34,825 bases of DNA from an uncultured Collinsella sp. (GCA_938023085.1 CALHDP010000109.1:1-34825); one strand, 5' to 3'; positions 7,081-16,729 are shown, counted from the first letter of the stretch. Numbers and translations: made by a program. Notes: generated by a model not told the origin, from the letters alone.

Positions 7081-8328
7081 ATGGCAGCATCCGACATGAT
7101 GTCCGCCCTGATGGAGCTTTGCCAGGAGAAGCACATCGACCAGCTCTACCTGATCGACCGCCTGGAGCAGTCGCTCGCCAAGAGCTATGCCGAGATCCTG
7201 CATCTTGAGTGGGGCGCCAAGGTGACCATCGACCGCACCACCGGCAAGATCTACGTCTACCGTCTGGAGCCGATCGACGATTCCATGGACGAGGAGGGCA
7301 ACTTCACCGAGTTCGAGGAAATCGACGTCACTCCCAAGAACACGAGCCGTATCGCCGCTCAGCACGCCAAGGCCGAGATCAACGCCATCGTGCGCAACTC
7401 CGCTCGCGAGCAGATCTACGAGGAGTTCTCCGGCCGTATCGGTGACCTCATCAGCGGTACCGTGCTGCAGTCCACTCCCGACTTTACGATCGTCAAGATT
7501 CGCGAGGGCGTCGAGGCCGAGCTTCCGCACTTCGACCAGCGTCGTTACGAGAACGAGCGCAACGAGCGTCCGATGGGCGAGCGCTACCTGCACAACCAGC
7601 ACATCAAGGCCGTGATCATTGACGTTCGCGACCCCAACTCCAACCTGCAGCCGGTCCGTGGCGAGCACAGCCGTCCGCCGATTGTCATTTCCCGTACCCA
7701 TCCTGAGCTCATGCGTCGTCTGTTTGAGCAGGAGGTGCCCGAGATCTATGAGGGCACCGTCCAGATCAAGTCGATCGCCCGCGAGCCCGGCCAGCGCTCC
7801 AAGGTCGCCGTCCACTCGCTCGACGATCGTCTGGATCCGGTTGGCGCCTGCGTCGGCCCCAAGGGCAGCCGTGTTCGCGCCGTCGTGGGTGAGCTCCGTG
7901 GCGAGCGCGTCGACGTCATCCTGTGGGATGCCGATCCGGCCGTCTATGTCGCCAACGCCCTGTCGCCCGCCAAGGTCACTCGCGTCCTTATCGACGAGGA
8001 GAAGGCCTACGCCGGCGTTATCGTGCCCGACGACCAGCTGTCCCTCGCCATCGGCAAGGAGGGCCAGAACGCCCGTCTCGCCGCGCGCCTGACCGGCTGG
8101 CACATCGACATTAAGTCCGAGACCCTTGCCGCCGACATCCTCAAGAACGTTCCCGTTCACGAGGAGCCCGCCGCCGATCTGATCGGCGACGAGGAAGACG
8201 AGGACGTCCGTCGCTGCGAGTTCGTGTCCGAGGACGGCATCCAGTGCCGCAACCAGGCCCGTCCCGGCTCCCGTTTCTGCGGTGTTCACGACACCGACGC
8301 CTTCGATGATGCGGAGGACCTGATCTAG
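7081..8328 (+). CDS. nusA: Transcription factor NusA with a Cys/His tail
   Basis: 415-aa RNA polymerase-binding elongation, pausing and termination factor. ATG at 7081 follows AAGGAAGGAAAG. Order: N-terminal polymerase-binding domain (~1-125), S1 domain (SGRIGDLISGTVLQS on), KH1 with GPKGSR and KH2 with GKEGQN. After the KH pair comes an acidic linker (DLIGDEEDEDV). A 35-residue tail then carries C-x9-C-x10-C-x2-H (RRCEFV ... IQCRN ... RFCGVHD), which looks like a small zinc-binding knuckle. This tail is not part of canonical NusA. In Bacillus-type operons ylxR and an L7Ae-like gene follow nusA; neither is present before infB here. NusA may autoregulate the operon through the leader terminator. 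Confidence 0.96.
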   Translation: MAASDMMSALMELCQEKHIDQLYLIDRLEQSLAKSYAEILHLEWGAKVTIDRTTGKIYVYRLEPIDDSMDEEGNFTEFEEIDVTPKNTSRIAAQHAKAEINAIVRNSAREQIYEEFSGRIGDLISGTVLQSTPDFTIVKIREGVEAELPHFDQRRYENERNERPMGERYLHNQHIKAVIIDVRDPNSNLQPVRGEHSRPPIVISRTHPELMRRLFEQEVPEIYEGTVQIKSIAREPGQRSKVAVHSLDDRLDPVGACVGPKGSRVRAVVGELRGERVDVILWDADPAVYVANALSPAKVTRVLIDEEKAYAGVIVPDDQLSLAIGKEGQNARLAARLTGWHIDIKSETLAADILKNVPVHEEPAADLIGDEEDEDVRRCEFVSEDGIQCRNQARPGSRFCGVHDTDAFDDAEDLI

Positions 8329-8337
8329 CGCGCGGTC

Positions 8338-8398
8338 GCGCCGGGCGGGTCCCGGCGCATATCCCACGCTCGTTCAGTCTCTAGGCACCCAAGGTGCC
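8338..8398 (+). other. Two GC-rich hairpins between nusA and infB
   Basis: Hairpin 1: GCGCCGGG (8338-8345) with CCCGGCGC (8351-8358), 5-nt loop. Hairpin 2: GGCACC (8384-8389) with GGTGCC (8393-8398), 3-nt loop. Neither is followed by a T-tract, so they are unlikely to terminate. They may stabilise, process or pace the polycistronic RNA; function is unknown. Confidence 0.55.
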
Positions 8399-8419
8399 AG
8401 AAAGGGTAGGTGAAGTCAT

Positions 8420-11134
8420 ATGGCAAAAGTCCGTGTGTCCACCCTGGCCAAAGAGTTCGGCATGACCTCCAAGGAACTGATGGGTCATCTCGCCGAAATG
8501 AAGATTCCCGCTAAGTCCGCTTCCTCCGCCCTGGAGGACGCCTACGTCGCTATGGTCCGCAAGCAGCTCGCTTCGGTGATCGAGGCCCGCGCCCAGGAAG
8601 TCGAGGCCGCCAAGCTGGCCGAGGAGCAGGCCGCTGCCGCCGAGGAGGCAGCACGCGCTGCCGAGGCGGAGCGCGAGCGCATCGCTGCCGAGAAGGCTCG
8701 CGAGGAGGAGCGCCGTCAGTTCGCCGCCGCCCAGGCTGCCGAGGAGGCCGCCCGCGCCGAGGCCGAGGCTAAGAAGAAGGCCGAGCAGGAGCGCCTTGCC
8801 CGCGAGAAGGAGGAGGCTGCTCGCGAGGCCCAGCGCCGCGCCGTTCCCGCTTCCGACTCCGGTTCGCGTTTCCGTTCGCTGCTCGACCAGATTGCCGCAC
8901 AGGAGACCGTCCTCAAGGAGAAGAAGGACGCCGAGGAGAAGGCCAAGGCCGAGCGCGCTGCCGAGCGCGGCAACCGTCGTGGCGGTAACAACGACCGTCG
9001 CGCTGGCCGTCGCAACGATCGCAACGCCTCCGACAACAACTCCGAGCGCAACGCCTCCGAAAGCCGTCCCCACAGCCATCGCACCAACGCCAGCAACAAC
9101 GTCGCTGCCGGCATGGACTTCCCCAACCCTGACAAGCAGGGCAAGGGCAAGAAGCGCAAGGGCGGTCACAACAACGAAGAGGACCACTACAGCCGCATGG
9201 CTCGCGAGGCCGAGGAGTACAGCCGCGAGAAGGTGCTTGAGGAGGCTCGTGCCGCCGTCGAGGAGGCCTCTCGCGAGTCCACTGGTCGCCGCAAAAAGCG
9301 CAAGGAGAAGCGCGAGCGCGAGGCCGCAAAGGCTCAGGAAGAGCGCAAGATTGAGGAGGCGCTGGCCCAGGGCGTGAACCCCGAGGACCTCGACGCCATC
9401 AAGGTCTCCCAGGGCGTTACCGTCCAGGAGCTCGCCGAGGCGCTCGACGTTCCGGCCAACGACATCATCAAGCGCCTGTTCCTGCTGGGCACGCCGCTTA
9501 CCATGACGCAGTCCATGTCCGATGACCTCGTCGAGCTCGTTGCCGACGACCTGGGCCGCCAGATCAAGATCATCACCCCCGAGGAGGAGAACACCTTCTC
9601 GTTCTACGACGATCCCGCCGACCTTAAGCCGCGCGCCCCGGTCGTCACCGTCATGGGCCACGTCGACCACGGCAAGACTTCGCTGCTCGACGCCATCCGT
9701 CACACCGGCGTCGCTGCCGGCGAGGCGGGCGGCATTACGCAGGCCATCGGCGCTTCGCAGGTCATGATCAACGACCGCAAGATCACCTTCATCGATACCC
9801 CTGGTCACGCGACCTTTACGGCCATGCGTGCCCGCGGCGCCAAGGTGACCGATATCGTCATCCTGATCGTGGCTGCCGACGACGGCGTCATGCCCCAGAC
9901 CATCGAGTCGATCAACCACGCCAAGGCCGCCGGCGTTCCCATCGTCGTCGCTGTCAACAAGATCGATAAGCCGGGCGCCAACCCCGACCGCGTGCGCCAG
10001 GAGCTCACCGAGTACGGCATCATCCCCGAGGAGTGGGGCGGACAGAACATGTTCGTCAACATTTCGGCCAAGCAGAAGATCGGTATCGACGACCTGCTCG
10101 AGACCGTCCTACTCCAGGCCGACGTTCTCGAGCTCAAGGCCAACCCCGATACGTTCGCTTCGGGCAACGTCCTCGAGGCTAAGCTCGACAAGGGCCGCGG
10201 CTCGGTTGCCACTGTGCTCGTGACCCGCGGCACCCTGCGCGTGGGCGACACGCTGGTCGCCGGCCTCACCTATGGCCGCGTCCGTGCCATGCTCGACCCC
10301 AAGGGCAACGCCGTCACCGAGGCCGGTCCCTCTGACGCCGTCGAGATCCTGGGCCTGCAGTCCGTCCCCAACGCCGGCGATGAGTTCCGCGTGTTCGAGG
10401 ACGAGCGCGAGGCACGTGCGCTGGCCGACGAGCGTTCGCTCAAGGCCCGTATCGAGGAGCAGAGCCGCGTGAAGCACGTGACGCTCGAGAACCTCTTCGA
10501 GACCATCGCCGACGCCGAGGTCAAGGAGCTCAACTTGATCATCAAGGCCGACGTCCAGGGCTCCATCGAGGCCCTTCAGGACTCCCTCGACAAGATGGAC
10601 CAGTCCGAGGTGCGCATCAACACGATCCACTCCGCCGTTGGCGCCATTAACGAGACCGACGTCGTCCTGGCCGACGCCTCCAACGCCATCATCATCGGCT
10701 TTGGCGTCCGTCCCGACGGCAAGGCCCGCTCCGCCGCCGAGCGCGAGGGCGTTGAGATCCGTTGCTACGACGTCATCTACAAGTGCCTCGAGGACCTCGA
10801 CGCTGCCCGCATCGGTATGCTCAAGCCCACCGAGGTCGAGGTCTCCACGGGTTCCGCGACCGTTCTGGACACCTTCAAGGTGCCCAAGGTCGGTATCGCC
10901 GCCGGTGTCCGCGTCGAAGAGGGCGAGATCGCCGCGACCGATTCCGTGCGCCTGGTGCGCGACGGCATCGTGGTCTTCAACGGCAAGATCGCCTCGATGC
11001 GCCACTACAAGGATGAGGCCAAGAGCCTTAAGAGCGGTTCCGAGGGCGGCATTGGCCTGGAGAACTTCCAGGACATCAAGCCCGGCGATCAGATCGAGGG
11101 TTACCGCATCGACCAGGTTGCCCGTACCGAGTAG
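8420..11134 (+). CDS. infB: Translation initiation factor IF-2
   Basis: 904-aa GTPase that brings fMet-tRNA to the 30S subunit and promotes subunit joining. ATG at 8420 follows AGGTGA. Residues 1-45 form an IF2-N module (VRVSTLAKEFGMTSKELMGHL). A long charged Ala/Glu/Arg/Lys-rich linker, probably coiled-coil and disordered, spans ~50-310. A second IF2-N module (VTVQELAEALDVPANDIIKR) comes before the G domain. G-domain motifs: GHVDHGKT (413-420), DTPGHATF, NKID. The C-terminal barrels and fMet-tRNA-binding domain end in KPGDQIEGYRIDQV. The linker is of the long type common in high-GC bacteria. rbfA follows 11 nt downstream in the same operon. Confidence 0.97.
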   Translation: MAKVRVSTLAKEFGMTSKELMGHLAEMKIPAKSASSALEDAYVAMVRKQLASVIEARAQEVEAAKLAEEQAAAAEEAARAAEAERERIAAEKAREEERRQFAAAQAAEEAARAEAEAKKKAEQERLAREKEEAAREAQRRAVPASDSGSRFRSLLDQIAAQETVLKEKKDAEEKAKAERAAERGNRRGGNNDRRAGRRNDRNASDNNSERNASESRPHSHRTNASNNVAAGMDFPNPDKQGKGKKRKGGHNNEEDHYSRMAREAEEYSREKVLEEARAAVEEASRESTGRRKKRKEKREREAAKAQEERKIEEALAQGVNPEDLDAIKVSQGVTVQELAEALDVPANDIIKRLFLLGTPLTMTQSMSDDLVELVADDLGRQIKIITPEEENTFSFYDDPADLKPRAPVVTVMGHVDHGKTSLLDAIRHTGVAAGEAGGITQAIGASQVMINDRKITFIDTPGHATFTAMRARGAKVTDIVILIVAADDGVMPQTIESINHAKAAGVPIVVAVNKIDKPGANPDRVRQELTEYGIIPEEWGGQNMFVNISAKQKIGIDDLLETVLLQADVLELKANPDTFASGNVLEAKLDKGRGSVATVLVTRGTLRVGDTLVAGLTYGRVRAMLDPKGNAVTEAGPSDAVEILGLQSVPNAGDEFRVFEDEREARALADERSLKARIEEQSRVKHVTLENLFETIADAEVKELNLIIKADVQGSIEALQDSLDKMDQSEVRINTIHSAVGAINETDVVLADASNAIIIGFGVRPDGKARSAAEREGVEIRCYDVIYKCLEDLDAARIGMLKPTEVEVSTGSATVLDTFKVPKVGIAAGVRVEEGEIAATDSVRLVRDGIVVFNGKIASMRHYKDEAKSLKSGSEGGIGLENFQDIKPGDQIEGYRIDQVARTE

Positions 11135-11145
11135 GGGGTAGCGCT

Positions 11146-11556
11146 ATGAAGCAAACGCAGGCAACCCGCCGACTGGGCGAGCAGCTTCGCGAGAAGCTCG
11201 GTTATATCCTGCTCTTTGAGGTTTCCGATCCGCGCCTCGACCTGGTCACCCTGACTGCGGTCGAGGTCGCGGTGGACCGTTCGTTCGCGCGCGTGTACGT
11301 GTCGTGCGATGCGAGCCGCTACGACGAGGTCATGGAGGCGCTCGCCAGCGCCAAGGGCCGCATTCGCAGCCTGCTGGCCCGCTCGCTCGATTGGCGTGTC
11401 ACGCCCGAGCTCGATTTTCGCATCGATCGCTCGACCGATGAGGCCGAGCGCATCACGCGTGCGCTGGAAAACGTTCCGGCCACGCTGGCGATCGAAAAGG
11501 ACGAGGACGGCTACCCCATAGCGGATGCCGCCCAGGAGGCAGCTTTAGATGACTAA
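11146..11556 (+). CDS. rbfA: Ribosome-binding factor A
   Basis: 136-aa KH-like 30S maturation factor acting at the 5' helix of 16S rRNA. Family features: the N-terminal RRLGEQLREKLGYILLFEVSDPRL block, then LVTLTAVEVAVDRSFARVYV, ending with a helix carrying TPELDFRIDRSTDEAERI. The start ATG at 11146 follows GGGGGTAGCGCT. The 3' end contains AGGAGG (11534-11539), which serves the next gene; the two frames overlap by 8 nt (ATGACTAA). Length is normal for the family. Confidence 0.94.
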   Translation: MKQTQATRRLGEQLREKLGYILLFEVSDPRLDLVTLTAVEVAVDRSFARVYVSCDASRYDEVMEALASAKGRIRSLLARSLDWRVTPELDFRIDRSTDEAERITRALENVPATLAIEKDEDGYPIADAAQEAALDD

Positions 11557-12592
11557 TTCCGCTGATCTCGCCGCTGGCGAGTCTGCAGATATTACGCGAC
11601 GCATCCTCGAGCTCATCGAGGGTGCGTCCTCCATTGCGATTTCGGGACATACGTCTCCCGATGGTGACGCCCTGGGCTCCGTGCTGGGCCTTGGCTTATC
11701 GCTTATGAAGTTTTTCCCCAACAAGGACATTGCGCTGCTGCTGGCAGACGATGACCCGGTGCCGCGCATCTACCGCTTTATGGAGGGCGCCGATCGCTTG
11801 GTGCCCGCATCTGCGTACACCGGCAATCCGGACCTGTTTATCTCGGTGGATGTGCCGGTCGTCGAGCGCCTCAACAACTCGGCCGAGGTACTTCGCCGCT
11901 CCAAGCATGTGGTGTGCTTCGACCACCATCCGGCGCGCGAGGAGTTTACCGAGCTGAGCCTGAGGCGTGTCGATGCCGCGGCCTGCGCCATGATCATCGA
12001 CCGTTTCTTGGATAATTGCGGCATCGTCGCCCGTGATGGCGTTGCGACTTGCTTGCTGTGCGGCTTGGTGACCGACACCGGTCGTTTTCAGTACCAGAAC
12101 GCCGATGCTGCCGCGTTCCACGCTGCTTCGCGCCTGGTAGCACATGGTGCCGATCCGGCTCGTGTTGCTCTCGAGGTCTATCAGAGCATGCGCGTCGAGT
12201 TTTTGCACCTCAAGTCCATTGTCATGGGCCGTATTAAGACGGTCGCGCACGGGCGCGTGGCGTATAGCTATGCCTTCCAGAGCGACCTTGAGGCCTGCGG
12301 CGTCACCTCGGATGAATGTGACGGTCTGGTCGATGTGGTACGTTCGGTGATGGGCGTCGAGGTCTGTCTTTTCTTAAAGGGCATTGACGGCGATACCAAG
12401 GTGCGCGGCAACCTGCGCTCCAAGGGTGACCTCGATGTGTCCGAGATCGCTGCCAACTTTGGCGGTGGCGGGCATCATGCCGCCGCCGGTTTTACCAACA
12501 ACGGAACGATTCGCGAGACGCTCGCCGTGGCACTTCCCATGCTGGCCGAGCTGGTGGGGGAGGATCCCGCTTCGGTGACCGTCGAGCTCTAA
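11549..12592 (+). CDS. nrnA: DHH-DHHA1 phosphoesterase (NrnA-like nanoRNase/pAp phosphatase)
   Basis: 347 aa; expected to degrade 2-5-nt RNA fragments and possibly dephosphorylate pAp with Mn2+. Metal ligands are visible: HTSPDGD (H34, D38, D40), SVDVP (D101) and the DHH motif D125-H126-H127 (FDHHPA). A further motif, TDTGRF, marks the DHH domain. The DHHA1 substrate domain ends in FGGGGHHAAAGF. The same rbfA-nrnA-truB order is found in many Actinobacteria and Firmicutes. Its ribosome site is inside rbfA, so the two are probably translationally coupled. Assignment to NrnA rather than another DHH phosphoesterase rests on the domain layout and context. Confidence 0.92.
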   Translation: MTNSADLAAGESADITRRILELIEGASSIAISGHTSPDGDALGSVLGLGLSLMKFFPNKDIALLLADDDPVPRIYRFMEGADRLVPASAYTGNPDLFISVDVPVVERLNNSAEVLRRSKHVVCFDHHPAREEFTELSLRRVDAAACAMIIDRFLDNCGIVARDGVATCLLCGLVTDTGRFQYQNADAAAFHAASRLVAHGADPARVALEVYQSMRVEFLHLKSIVMGRIKTVAHGRVAYSYAFQSDLEACGVTSDECDGLVDVVRSVMGVEVCLFLKGIDGDTKVRGNLRSKGDLDVSEIAANFGGGGHHAAAGFTNNGTIRETLAVALPMLAELVGEDPASVTVEL

Positions 12593-12607
12593 CTTATTGG
12601 ATGGTAC

Positions 12608-13540
12608 ATGGCTCGTCGTACGCCTTCTCAATTGAATATGCTGCTCGCCGTCGATAAGCCGGTGGGCTGCACGTCCCATGACGTGGTCTCGCAATGCCGA
12701 CGAGCTCTCCATGAGCGGCGCGTCGGCCATGCCGGTACGCTCGACCCCATGGCATCGGGTGTCATGGTTGTGGGCGTGGGTCAGGCCACCCGTTTGCTGG
12801 GTATGCTCACGCTCAATACGAAAAACTACGTCGCCGACATTTCGTTTGGCTCCGAGACCAATACCGATGATGCGGAGGGCGAGGCGGTCCGCACGGTGGC
12901 TGTTGCCGACGAGCTCCGCGATCCTGCCTATGCGCGTGAGCGCTTGGCCGCCATGCTGGGTCCGCAGATGCAGGTGCCGCCGGCGTTTTCGGCTATCTCG
13001 GTCAATGGCGTTCGCGCCTACAAGTCTGCTCGCGAGGGCAATGCGGTGGACCTACCTCCGCGCCCCGTCGAGGTCTATGCCGCCGACCTGATCGCCGTGG
13101 GCGGCGAGGGTGATACGTGTGTGTGGACCGTGGCGTTTTCGGTAAGCAAGGGCACCTATATCCGTGCGCTCGCTCGCGACTTGGGCCGCGCCTGCGAGAG
13201 CGCCGCGCGCATTTCCGCGCTGCGCCGCACGGCCTCCGGTGTTGTTTCCATTGGCGCTTGTCATGCGGTCGAGGAGCTTTCTCCCGAGTCCGCGGCTGGC
13301 TTTGCCCTGGATCCCATTGCGGCCCTGGGCGCCACACGTGTTGACTTGCCGGGCAATCTTGCCGACGACCTGCTCTGCGGCCGACGCATTCCCGTTGAGC
13401 GTGCGCTTGCCGATTTCGATGCCTCGAAGGCGCCGTTTGCGTTGGTGCTCGATGGGGGACTCAAGGCGCTCGCCCGCATTGAGGGCGGCCGCTTTGTCAT
13501 GGAGCACGTGTTTCCGCAGGCAATCGGCGGTGTTCGATGA
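12608..13540 (+). CDS. truB: tRNA pseudouridine-55 synthase
   Basis: 310 aa; converts U55 in the T-loop of tRNAs to pseudouridine. Signatures: LLAVDKPVGCTSHDVV, then RVGHAGTLDPMASGVM, where D46 is the catalytic aspartate. Further on, PPAFSAISVNGVRAYKSAREG and GTYIRALARDLG are the conserved RNA-binding and active-site blocks. ATG at 12608 has a weak upstream site (GGATGG). The stop overlaps ribF by 4 nt (ATGA), so the downstream gene is likely translated by re-initiation. Confidence 0.96.
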   Translation: MARRTPSQLNMLLAVDKPVGCTSHDVVSQCRRALHERRVGHAGTLDPMASGVMVVGVGQATRLLGMLTLNTKNYVADISFGSETNTDDAEGEAVRTVAVADELRDPAYARERLAAMLGPQMQVPPAFSAISVNGVRAYKSAREGNAVDLPPRPVEVYAADLIAVGGEGDTCVWTVAFSVSKGTYIRALARDLGRACESAARISALRRTASGVVSIGACHAVEELSPESAAGFALDPIAALGATRVDLPGNLADDLLCGRRIPVERALADFDASKAPFALVLDGGLKALARIEGGRFVMEHVFPQAIGGVR

Positions 13541-14544
13541 TGTTGTCCGTTCGCGAGCTCGCGCGTATCTTTTTCGCGGGCGAGTCGGACGAGGCTCGCA
13601 TCGTTACTGCCGATGTGTTTGATAAGTGTGAGCACCTGGGTGCCGCATCGATTGCCATCGGCGTGTTCGACGGCGTTCACCGTGGACACCAGGAGCTCAT
13701 TGCGGCGCTTGTCCGTGATGCCCGTGCCCATGGCTGCAAGGCGGTCGTAGTTACCTTCGATCCCGACCCGGACGTCGTGGTGAGCCCTTCGCCCGCTCAA
13801 AAATTGATGACGACGGCCGACCGTCTGCATGCCCTGGCTCAAACTGGGGTCGATGCGGTGGTGGCCGTTCCCTTTACGCCTGAGGTTGCGGCGCTTGACC
13901 ATGTTGATTTTCTCTCGCTGGTGTCGCGTCTGGTCGACATTCGATCGATTCGCGTTGGCAGTGACTTTAGGCTGGGTCGTGGCGGTGCTTCTGGTGTTGC
14001 CGAGATGCGCTCCTGGGGTTCCGAGCACGGCGTTGACGTGTATGGTCACGACCTGCTTTGCGAGGGCGGTGAGGCCATTTGCGCCACCCGCATTCGTCAT
14101 GAGCTGGGACAGGGCCATGTGGAGCTTGCTGCTGGGTTACTCGGCCGTCCGTATATGGTGCGTGGCGGTGTTATTCGCGGCCGTCACGAGGGTTCTGGCA
14201 TGGGCTTTCCCACGGCAAACTTGCAGGTTCCCGACGGCATTCAGGTGCCAGCCGATGGCGTGTATGAGGGTCTGGTGCTGGTCGATGACACCGCGTGGCC
14301 CGCTGCTGTGAACGTCGGCCTGCCGCCAACGTATGCTGACGATGCGGCATCTGCGCATCTCGAGGCTAATTTAATTGGTTATACGGGCGACCTGTACGGC
14401 GCTTCCGTTTCGCTGGCGTTTACGCGCTGGCTGCGTCCCTCGCGTGTGTTCGATTCGCTGGATGAGTTGATCGCGACCGTCGAGGGTAATATCGAGGATA
14501 TTCGTCACAACTTGGGCGATCAGGGGGTGAGCATCCGTGATTAG
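13537..14544 (+). CDS. ribF: Bifunctional riboflavin kinase / FAD synthetase
   Basis: 335 aa; phosphorylates riboflavin to FMN and adenylates FMN to FAD. The N-terminal nucleotidyltransferase shows IGVFDGVHRGHQELI (FDGVHRGH at residues 44-51) and VVTFDPDPDVV. The C-terminal flavokinase domain starts at GRPYMVRGGVIRG and carries GMGFPTANL, the nucleotide-binding PTAN motif. It begins with two consecutive ATGs (13537 and 13540); the first overlaps the truB stop, and the sequence does not separate them. It overlaps dnaG by 8 nt. Its position after truB is conserved across many bacteria. Confidence 0.95.
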   Translation: MMLSVRELARIFFAGESDEARIVTADVFDKCEHLGAASIAIGVFDGVHRGHQELIAALVRDARAHGCKAVVVTFDPDPDVVVSPSPAQKLMTTADRLHALAQTGVDAVVAVPFTPEVAALDHVDFLSLVSRLVDIRSIRVGSDFRLGRGGASGVAEMRSWGSEHGVDVYGHDLLCEGGEAICATRIRHELGQGHVELAAGLLGRPYMVRGGVIRGRHEGSGMGFPTANLQVPDGIQVPADGVYEGLVLVDDTAWPAAVNVGLPPTYADDAASAHLEANLIGYTGDLYGASVSLAFTRWLRPSRVFDSLDELIATVEGNIEDIRHNLGDQGVSIRD

Positions 14545-16651
14545 CGATGAGGAAAAAGACCAGGTACGCGCTGCGTCTGACCTGGTTGCCATCGTGCAGG
14601 AAACGGTCGAGCTCAAGCCTCGCGGCCATGAGTTTTGGGGATGCTGCCCCTTCCATGGCGAGAAGACGCCGTCCTTCCACATTATCCCCGCCACGCAGGT
14701 GTGGCATTGCTTTGGTTGCGGCGAGGGTGGCGACGTTTTCACGTATATCATGAAGCGCGAGAACCTGAGCTTTCCCGAGTCAATCCGTTACTTGGCCGAT
14801 CGCGCGGGTATTGAGCTGCATGACACCGGAGATCGCCGCGAGCGCGGCACCAAGCGTGCCCGCATCTACGATCTGTGCGCCGAGACCGCCCAGTTCTACC
14901 ACACCATGCTCATGCGCGGTAAGGACGGCCGTCCGCGCGAGTACTTTGCCAGCCGCGGCATGGGCGGCGACGTCTGCCGCCGCTACTGCCTGGGCTTTGC
15001 ACCGGGCCGTAACGCGCTGGTGTCGCACCTGTCCCAGGCGGGTTTTACCCCGCAGGAGATGATCGACGCCAACGTTGCCGTGAGTCGCGGGCGCGGGCAG
15101 CTTGCCGACCGCTTTTACGACCGCGTGATGTTCCCCATCTTTGACGAGCAGGGTCACAACATTGCCTTTGGCGGTCGCATTATGGGCGACGGCCAGCCTA
15201 AGTATCTCAACACCGCCGAGACGAGCGTGTTTCATAAAAAGCGAAACCTCTACGGCTTTAATTGGGCCAAGGAGTTTATCGTCGCGCAGGATACCGCCAT
15301 CGTGGTGGAGGGATATACCGACTGCATCGCCTGCTGGGAGGCGGGGATTAAAAACGTCGTCGCCACGCTGGGCACGGCGCTGACGGAACATCACGTAAAG
15401 ACACTCACCCGCTTTGCCAAGCGCATCGTATATATGTTCGATGGCGACGCCGCCGGTCAAAAGGCCGCGCGCCGCGCGATTCAGTTTATCGAGCAGGATT
15501 CGATGGACCTGCGCTGCGTGGTGCTTCCCGACGGCAACGACCCCATGGAGTTCATCACGGCGCATGGCGGCGAGGCACTGCAGGCACGTATCGACGCCGC
15601 CGAACCCCTCATGGACTTTGTGTACCGCTCACTGCAGGAGTCGAGCGACATTACCACGCCGGGCGGTCGTGCCAAAGCGCTTGAGGATGCGCTGACGCTC
15701 ATCTATCCGCTGCGCGATAGCTACATGATCGATACGTACTTTATCCAGATTGCCGACCTGCTGGGGTTGGACTTGGACACGGTGCGTTCGAGCTCGGGCC
15801 GCGTGTTTCGCGATGTTGCCAAGCGCGAGGATGCCGAGCGTCGTCGCGAGCAGAATTACGAGCGCCAGCGGGCGCAGGCCGAGCGCGCGGGCAGCGCGGG
15901 CGGTCGGGCGTCTGGTTCGCAGGGGACGTCTCGCGGCGCCTGGGCGTCGGGGGCGACGCCTCCGGTGTCCACGCCGGTCGAGGAAGAGCCGTACGACTAT
16001 GTGCCGCTCGAGGCTTACGGGGCCGCGCCGGTCGAGGTCGTCGACGATATGCCGCCGATCGATGTGCCGGTTGGCATGGATGGCACTTCGCCGGTTGCCG
16101 ATGCAACGGACGCGTCCGCGGCGCCGACGATGCCGATCGTGTTGACCGACCTGGAGCGAAAGTCTTTGGCGGGGGAGCGTGAGCTGCTGACGATGCTCAC
16201 GAGCTACCCCGACCTGTTCCGCACGTATGCCGACCGCATCTGCTCTATCGAGTGGGTGGACCCGCGCCACGAGTCCATCGCGTGGGCCGTGCTCGCGACG
16301 CCGCCGGGCACCGACCCCACGGCGTGCATGGATGCGGCACGCGCGGTGTGCCCCGAGGCAGCGTCGCTTGTCAGCGCCGGGCGCATTTCGTCGACGAGCA
16401 AGCACCCCACCGAGACGAACATCGTGTTTATGCTCGATACCCTCGAGCTCTACACCATCAAGCGCCGCATGCGCGCCGCACAGGCCAAGCTACGTCAGGA
16501 TCGGTCGCTCGACGATGAGGCGCGCCGTGTGCTGACGATGCAAGCGATGCAAGATTCTCAGCGTCAACGTGAGCTCCAAAAGTCGATTGGCGGTGTGGCC
16601 GATCCGTTCCGTTTGATCGGTTTGGAGACGGCGGGTGCCGACCAGGTCTAG
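14537..16651 (+). CDS. dnaG: DNA primase
   Basis: 704 aa; makes RNA primers for lagging-strand synthesis and contacts DnaB. GTG start at 14537, inside the end of ribF, with GGGGGTGA just upstream. The N-terminal CHC2 zinc finger: C37-x2-H40 (CPFH) and C58-x2-C61 (CFGC). The TOPRIM core includes AIVVEGYTDCIACWEAG and YMFDGDAAGQKAA. After ~residue 430 there is a Glu/Arg-rich then Gly/Ala/Pro-rich linker, followed by a C-terminal helical domain (LERKSLAGERELLTML on), the probable DnaB-interacting part. It is larger than Escherichia coli DnaG (581 aa), mostly because of that linker. It is followed by rpoD, the classic dnaG-rpoD pairing. Confidence 0.96.
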   Translation: MISDEEKDQVRAASDLVAIVQETVELKPRGHEFWGCCPFHGEKTPSFHIIPATQVWHCFGCGEGGDVFTYIMKRENLSFPESIRYLADRAGIELHDTGDRRERGTKRARIYDLCAETAQFYHTMLMRGKDGRPREYFASRGMGGDVCRRYCLGFAPGRNALVSHLSQAGFTPQEMIDANVAVSRGRGQLADRFYDRVMFPIFDEQGHNIAFGGRIMGDGQPKYLNTAETSVFHKKRNLYGFNWAKEFIVAQDTAIVVEGYTDCIACWEAGIKNVVATLGTALTEHHVKTLTRFAKRIVYMFDGDAAGQKAARRAIQFIEQDSMDLRCVVLPDGNDPMEFITAHGGEALQARIDAAEPLMDFVYRSLQESSDITTPGGRAKALEDALTLIYPLRDSYMIDTYFIQIADLLGLDLDTVRSSSGRVFRDVAKREDAERRREQNYERQRAQAERAGSAGGRASGSQGTSRGAWASGATPPVSTPVEEEPYDYVPLEAYGAAPVEVVDDMPPIDVPVGMDGTSPVADATDASAAPTMPIVLTDLERKSLAGERELLTMLTSYPDLFRTYADRICSIEWVDPRHESIAWAVLATPPGTDPTACMDAARAVCPEAASLVSAGRISSTSKHPTETNIVFMLDTLELYTIKRRMRAAQAKLRQDRSLDDEARRVLTMQAMQDSQRQRELQKSIGGVADPFRLIGLETAGADQV

Positions 16652-16720
16652 ATGTTGTGGTCAACCAGCGTATTCGCGCCTATATCCAGTCTGAATTTTG
16701 GGTATAGACGTCAATGTGTG

Positions 16721-16729
16721 TGCTAAAGT
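16721..16729 (+). promoter_or_regulatory. Possible rpoD promoter (extended -10)
   Basis: TGC-TAAAGT fits an extended -10; no convincing -35 was found at 16-18 bp. Located 33 nt before the chosen GTG start in the 110-nt gap after dnaG. No terminator is visible between dnaG and this site, so rpoD may also receive read-through. Confidence 0.4.
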
